Origin: Tistrella mobilis
Lineage (GTDB): Bacteria > Pseudomonadota > Alphaproteobacteria > Tistrellales > Tistrellaceae
Length of the DNA: 64,000 nt
Assembly (NCBI RefSeq): GCF_039634785.1
Contig: NZ_JBBIAB010000001.1
Coordinates: 434,001 to 498,000, forward strand
Direction: 5' to 3'
Part shown: positions 60,682-64,000 of the stretch, in pieces
Layout: every line of letters begins with the position of its first letter
Numbering within the stretch: the first letter of the stretch is position 1
Notes under the pieces: model-generated
The model's database searches: none
What the model saw: the letters and a program-made list of their open reading frames with translations, nothing else
Told to the model about the DNA's origin: nothing
Program-made: the position numbers and the translations under genes

Positions 60682-61430
60682 GCCCCCTCCGCAGGCTGCA
60701 TCTCGGGCGACCGGGCGACGTCGAGGAAGACGTCTTCCAGGCTGGCACGGCCGTAGCGGGTCAGGAGCTCCGCGGGCGTGCCGTCGTCGACCACCCGGCC
60801 GGTGCGCATCATCAGCACCCGATGGGCCAGCCGCTCCACCTCGCCCATATTGTGCGAGGCGAGCAGAATGGCGGCGCCCGACAGTTCGCGGAACCGTTCC
60901 AGCAGCCCGCGCAGCCGGTCGCCGGTATCGGGGTCGAGCGAGGCGGTCGGCTCGTCGAGCAGCAGCAGCTCCGGCCGGTTCAGCATCGCCTTGGCGAGGG
61001 AAACCCGGGTCTTCTGCCCGGCCGAGAGCCGCCCGGTCGGGCGGTCGAGCAGGGCGTCGAGGTCGAAGGCGGCCGAGATCTCGCGCACCCGTCGCGCCGG
61101 ATGGGCAATGCCGTAGAGCCGGGCATAGACATCAAGATTCTGGCGCACGGTCAGCCGGTGGGGCAGGTCGACATAGGGCGAGGAGAAATTCATCCGCGGC
61201 AGGGCCCGCTTGCGATCGCGGGTCATGTCCTCGCCGAACAGCCGGATCCGGCCGGCGGTCGGGATCACCACACCCAGGATCATCGACATCGCCGTGGTCT
61301 TCCCGGCGCCGTTTCCGCCGAGAAGTGCAACGGTTTCGCCACGCCGGACGGTGAAATCGAGGCCGGCGACCGCCTCGACGGTGCCGTAGGTCTTGCGCAG
61401 GTGCTCGACGGCAAGGACGATCTCGGTCAT
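60678..61430 (-). CDS. ABC transporter ATP-binding protein (NodI/DrrA-like)
   Basis: 250-residue ATPase. Walker A LLGGNGAGKTTAMSM, signature LSAGQKTRVSLAKA, Walker B LLLLDEPTASLD and the switch histidine in LLASHNMGEVERL are present. The pattern PRMNFSSPYVDLPHRLTVRQNLDVYARLYG fits the exporter subgroup that includes NodI and DrrA. Coupled to the ABC-2 permease. Confidence 0.93.
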   Translation of the reverse strand: MTEIVLAVEHLRKTYGTVEAVAGLDFTVRRGETVALLGGNGAGKTTAMSMILGVVIPTAGRIRLFGEDMTRDRKRALPRMNFSSPYVDLPHRLTVRQNLDVYARLYGIAHPARRVREISAAFDLDALLDRPTGRLSAGQKTRVSLAKAMLNRPELLLLDEPTASLDPDTGDRLRGLLERFRELSGAAILLASHNMGEVERLAHRVLMMRTGRVVDDGTPAELLTRYGRASLEDVFLDVARSPEMQPAEGA

Positions 61431-61579
61431 GGATACGCCGTTCGGCCGGTGGGGCTCAGGAAAGGGTGCAAACCCTGTCGGGCCTGCAGGCTGTTCGATC
61501 GAAGGTGGTCCGGTGCCGGCCGGGGGTCAAGCGCGACGGCCGGCGACCCGGGCCCCGTCCGCCTGAACTGGAGCCATCC

Positions 61580-62080
61580 GTGAGCCGTCTCGACAGTTTC
61601 ATTCGCCGCCTGACCGCCCAGCGTGCCTGCCTGGATCGTGCCGCGGAGATCATCCGCGATCTCGACGGGCCGGTGCTGGAGCTGGGGCTCGGCAATGGCC
61701 GCACCTACGACCATCTGCGCAGCATCCTGCCCGACCGGGAAATCTTCGTGTTCGAGCGCAAGGTCGCGGCCCATCCGGATTGCATCCCCGACGACGCCCA
61801 TCTGATTTCGGGGGACCTGGCAGAGACCCTGCCACGCGCGGCCGAACGCATCCCGGCGCCCGCCGCCCTGGCCCATGCCGACATCGGCAGTGGCGATGCC
61901 GAGGCGACGGCCCGGAACGCCGCCCGTGTGGCGGCGGCGCTGCCGGTTCTGCTGGCGCCCGGTGCGGTGGTGGCGGCCGATCAGCCGCTCGACGACCCAA
62001 GGCTCCGGCCGATCGACCTGCCCGAGGGCGTGGCACCCGGGCGCTATCACCTCTATCTCAGGGTCGAGGTGCCGGAATGA
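61580..62080 (+). CDS. class I SAM-dependent methyltransferase-like protein
   Basis: 166 residues with the SAM-binding motif VLELGLGNGRTYDHLR and the acidic strand end FVFERKVAAHPDCIPDDAHLISGDL. ALAHADIGSGDAEATARNAARVAAALPVLLAPGAVVAADQPL makes up the second half. The protein is small and the substrate is unknown. A GTG start at 61580 with GGAG upstream is chosen. Its stop overlaps the regB start (ATGA), a linkage that suggests a role with the redox regulators. Confidence 0.75.
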   Translation: MSRLDSFIRRLTAQRACLDRAAEIIRDLDGPVLELGLGNGRTYDHLRSILPDREIFVFERKVAAHPDCIPDDAHLISGDLAETLPRAAERIPAPAALAHADIGSGDAEATARNAARVAAALPVLLAPGAVVAADQPLDDPRLRPIDLPEGVAPGRYHLYLRVEVPE

Positions 62081-63426
62081 GTGCGGCCGGCCCCACGCTT
62101 CCGCCGGCCGGCAGCCTGCCGCCGGGCATGGGATCCCCCGATGGCGGGCGGGTGCGTGCCCATACCCTGGTCACCATCCGCTGGCTGGCGATCGCCGGGC
62201 AGCTGGCGGCGATCATGCTGGTGTCGCAGGGGCTCCGCTTCCCGCTGCCTTTGCTGGAATGCGTGGCCGCGGTGGGGGCCTCGGCCCTGCTCAACCTTGC
62301 CACCACCCTGGCGCGGCCGGCGAATGCCCGGCTGACCGACGGCCAGGCGGCGCTGTTCCTGGCCTTCGACGTCTGTCAGCTGGCGGTGCTGCTGCAGCTC
62401 ACCGGCGGTCTGGCCAATCCCTTCTCGGTGCTGGTGCTGGCCCCGGCCACGATCAGTGCGACCATCCTGTCGGTGCGCTCTACCGTGGTGCTGGCCGGCA
62501 TGTCGCTGATTGCGGTGACCATGCTGGCGGTCTGGCATCATCCGCTGCCCTGGGACGGCGAGGGCGGACCTCTCGCCCTGCCACCGCTTTATGTCGCCGG
62601 GGTCTGGGCGGCGCTGGTCCTGAGCCTGCTGTTCCTGACCGTCTATGCCGCCCGGGTCGCGGCCGAGGCCCGGCGGATGTCGGATGCGCTTTCCGCCACC
62701 CAGATCGCCCTGTCGCGGGAGCAGCAGCTTTCGGCGGTGGGGGCGCTTGCGGCGGCGGCGGCCCATGAACTCGGCACGCCGCTCGGCACCATCGCCATCG
62801 TCGCCCGCGAACTGGAGCGCGATCTGGGCCCCGACGGTCCGCAGGCCGAGGATCTGGCGCTGCTGGTTTCGGAAAGCGCCCGCTGTCGCGAGATCCTGGC
62901 CCGGCTGGCGCGGGCCCCCGAACAGGCGAGCCCCGCCTTCAAGCGCCTGGGCCTGCCGGAACTGCTGGAGAGTGCGGCAGCACCCTATCGGCGCAGTTCC
63001 GGCCCCGAGATCGTGGTCGAGATCGACCCCGGATCCGATCGTGCGCAGATGCCCGATGCGGCGCCCGTGCCCGAACTGCTCCACGGCCTGGGCAATCTGG
63101 TCGAGAACGCCTCTCAGTTCGCCGCCGGCCGGGTAACGCTTTGGCTGGGCTGGGATCCGCGCTATATCACGATCGAGGTGCGCGACGACGGCCCGGGCTT
63201 CCCGGCGGATCTGCTGCCCTGGATCGGCGAGCCCTACATGTCCACCCGCCGCGAGGCGGGGCGCATGGGGCTCGGCGTGTTCATCGCCAAGACCCTGCTG
63301 GCCCGCACCGGCGCCGATGTCCGTTTCGCCAACCGGCCCGAGGGCGGAGCCGTGGTCAGCCTGCGCTGGTCGCGTTCTGCCCTGGCGGGCGGCGGCAAGG
63401 GTGCCGCCAGACCGGTGTCGTTCTGA
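62077..63426 (+). CDS. regB: redox-sensing histidine kinase RegB/PrrB/ActS
   Basis: 449-residue membrane sensor kinase controlling photosynthesis, respiration, nitrogen and carbon fixation genes in alphaproteobacteria. Six hydrophobic helices (about 28-205) include the quinone-binding heptapeptide G110-G-L-A-N-P-F116. The phospho-accepting histidine is H230 in AAAAHELGTPLG. C270 in SARCREIL lies exactly 40 residues later, the same distance as between His225 and Cys265 of Rhodobacter capsulatus RegB, whose cysteine is redox-active. Kinase boxes: LVENASQF (N), EVRDDGPGFP (G1) and MGLGVFIAK (G2). regA follows. Confidence 0.93.
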   Translation: MSAAGPTLPPAGSLPPGMGSPDGGRVRAHTLVTIRWLAIAGQLAAIMLVSQGLRFPLPLLECVAAVGASALLNLATTLARPANARLTDGQAALFLAFDVCQLAVLLQLTGGLANPFSVLVLAPATISATILSVRSTVVLAGMSLIAVTMLAVWHHPLPWDGEGGPLALPPLYVAGVWAALVLSLLFLTVYAARVAAEARRMSDALSATQIALSREQQLSAVGALAAAAAHELGTPLGTIAIVARELERDLGPDGPQAEDLALLVSESARCREILARLARAPEQASPAFKRLGLPELLESAAAPYRRSSGPEIVVEIDPGSDRAQMPDAAPVPELLHGLGNLVENASQFAAGRVTLWLGWDPRYITIEVRDDGPGFPADLLPWIGEPYMSTRREAGRMGLGVFIAKTLLARTGADVRFANRPEGGAVVSLRWSRSALAGGGKGAARPVSF

Positions 63427-63477
63427 ATGCAGCCTGCCGCTGCTGCGGGTCCGTATCGCAAGAGGAAATGCCGTCCC

Positions 63478-64000
63478 ATGTCCACGCCGCCACATGTCGA
63501 TGCGGAAGATGCCGATCTGATCGACCTCGCCGCCGCAGCCCCCGAAGACCGCGTGCTGATGATCCTGGATGACGATGCGCCGTTCCGGCAGCGCCTGGCC
63601 CGGGCGATGGAGCGCCGCGGTTTCGACGTCCATGCCGCCGGCTCGGTCGCCGAGGCGCGCGACCTGCTCACCAGCCTGCGGCCCGCCTTTGCCGTGCTCG
63701 ACATGCGCCTGGACGATGGCAGCGGCCTGGATCTGGTGCCGGCCCTGCGGGACCGGCGCGAGGACGCCCGGATCGTGATGCTGACCGGCTATGGCAACAT
63801 CGCGACCGCGGTGGCGGCGGTGAAGGCCGGTGCGCTCGACTATCTGGCCAAACCCGCCGATCCGGACGATCTGGAGCGGGCGCTGCTGTCGCGGTCGGGG
63901 GTTCTGCCGCCGCCGCCCGAGCATCCGATGTCGGCCGATCGCGTGCGGTGGGAGCATATCCAGCGGGTGTTCGAGCAGTGCGACCGCAACGTCTCCGAGA
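63478..64000 (+). CDS. regA: response regulator RegA/PrrA/ActR (3' truncated by window edge)
   Basis: DNA-binding partner of RegB; 174 residues visible, with the C-terminus cut by the window end. Receiver domain: acidic pair LMILDDDAPF, phospho-acceptor D75 in AVLDMRLDDGSGL, Thr in MLTGYG, and K125 in YLAKPAD. A proline-rich hinge (LPPPPEHPMSADRVRWEH) leads to the Fis-like helix-turn-helix beginning IQRVFEQCDRNVSE, the RegA signature. AGAGGAA lies about ten bases before the ATG. Confidence 0.93.
   Translation, partial: MSTPPHVDAEDADLIDLAAAAPEDRVLMILDDDAPFRQRLARAMERRGFDVHAAGSVAEARDLLTSLRPAFAVLDMRLDDGSGLDLVPALRDRREDARIVMLTGYGNIATAVAAVKAGALDYLAKPADPDDLERALLSRSGVLPPPPEHPMSADRVRWEHIQRVFEQCDRNVSE

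Noticed and set aside
62053-63957. Minus-strand open frame of 634 codons opposite regB/regA
   Set aside because: It covers two clear two-component genes and has shadow composition.

Overview
The window is high-GC DNA with dense, almost entirely housekeeping gene content. The gene order (miaB-phoH-ybeY-corC-lnt-phrR-metK-trmB-rimP-nusA-ylxR-infB-rbfA-truB-rpsO-pnp, then irr, mutM/ubiE/ubiB/coaBC/dut, rpsT-dnaA-dnaN-recF-gyrB, regB-regA) is typical of an alphaproteobacterial chromosome. Irr, the RegB/RegA redox pair and the PhrR-type regulator beside metK point to the Rhodospirillales/Tistrella neighbourhood; that placement is inference from gene content. I saw no rRNA, tRNA, CRISPR array, transposase or prophage gene.

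Layout: 1-5942 holds tRNA/rRNA maturation and envelope genes (miaB partial, phoH, ybeY, corC, lnt). 6249-8996 holds phrR, a SAM-II-like riboswitch, metK and trmB. 9049-19753 is the transcription/translation block from rimP to pnp. It is preceded by a leader with a sigma70-like promoter, a DnaA box and an attenuator-like terminator/antiterminator pair. 20082-22606 holds a flavin oxidoreductase with an added cysteine cluster, irr and an erythrin. 22622-25370 holds an SH3 protein, a 2-hydroxyacid dehydrogenase and a NYN-domain gene broken by one missing base. 25385-28215 (minus) is a sulfur cluster (Rrf2 regulator, cysK, ThiF/MoeB, DsrE). 28290-32548 (minus) holds dut, coaBC, ubiB and ubiE. 32628-36323 holds mutM, a small exported protein, a crotonase, rpsT and a rhodanese. 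36388-43074 is dnaA-dnaN-recF-gyrB. 43159-43631 is a ribbon-helix-helix/two-TM membrane protein module. 43666-50663 holds a DODA dioxygenase, a class A PBP, a Bcr/CflA-type MFS pump, a citrate synthase and rlmJ.

The most unusual part is 50754-55308. A metal-dependent amidohydrolase (minus) is divergent from a three-gene plus-strand cluster: a LeuA/homocitrate-synthase-like protein that has lost the catalytic Arg and both metal-binding His, a Sua5/YciO/YrdC-like protein, and a heme-oxygenase-like diiron oxidase (CADD-like) that keeps all the ligand positions. I do not recognise this combination as a described pathway. The intergenic DNA carries inverted repeats (GTCTCG-N5-YGAGAC type) that also occur upstream of the MFS pump about 4 kb away, which suggests a shared regulator encoded outside the window. 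The cluster faces a polyamine-type ABC importer (55370-59572).

The right end (59806-64000) has an ABC-2 exporter pair, a small methyltransferase, and regB followed by the start of regA. RegB keeps the quinone-site GGxxNPF motif and a Cys exactly 40 residues after the phospho-accepting His, as in the characterised redox sensor. Many transcription units end in perfect 13-16 bp GC hairpins without a clear U-tract.
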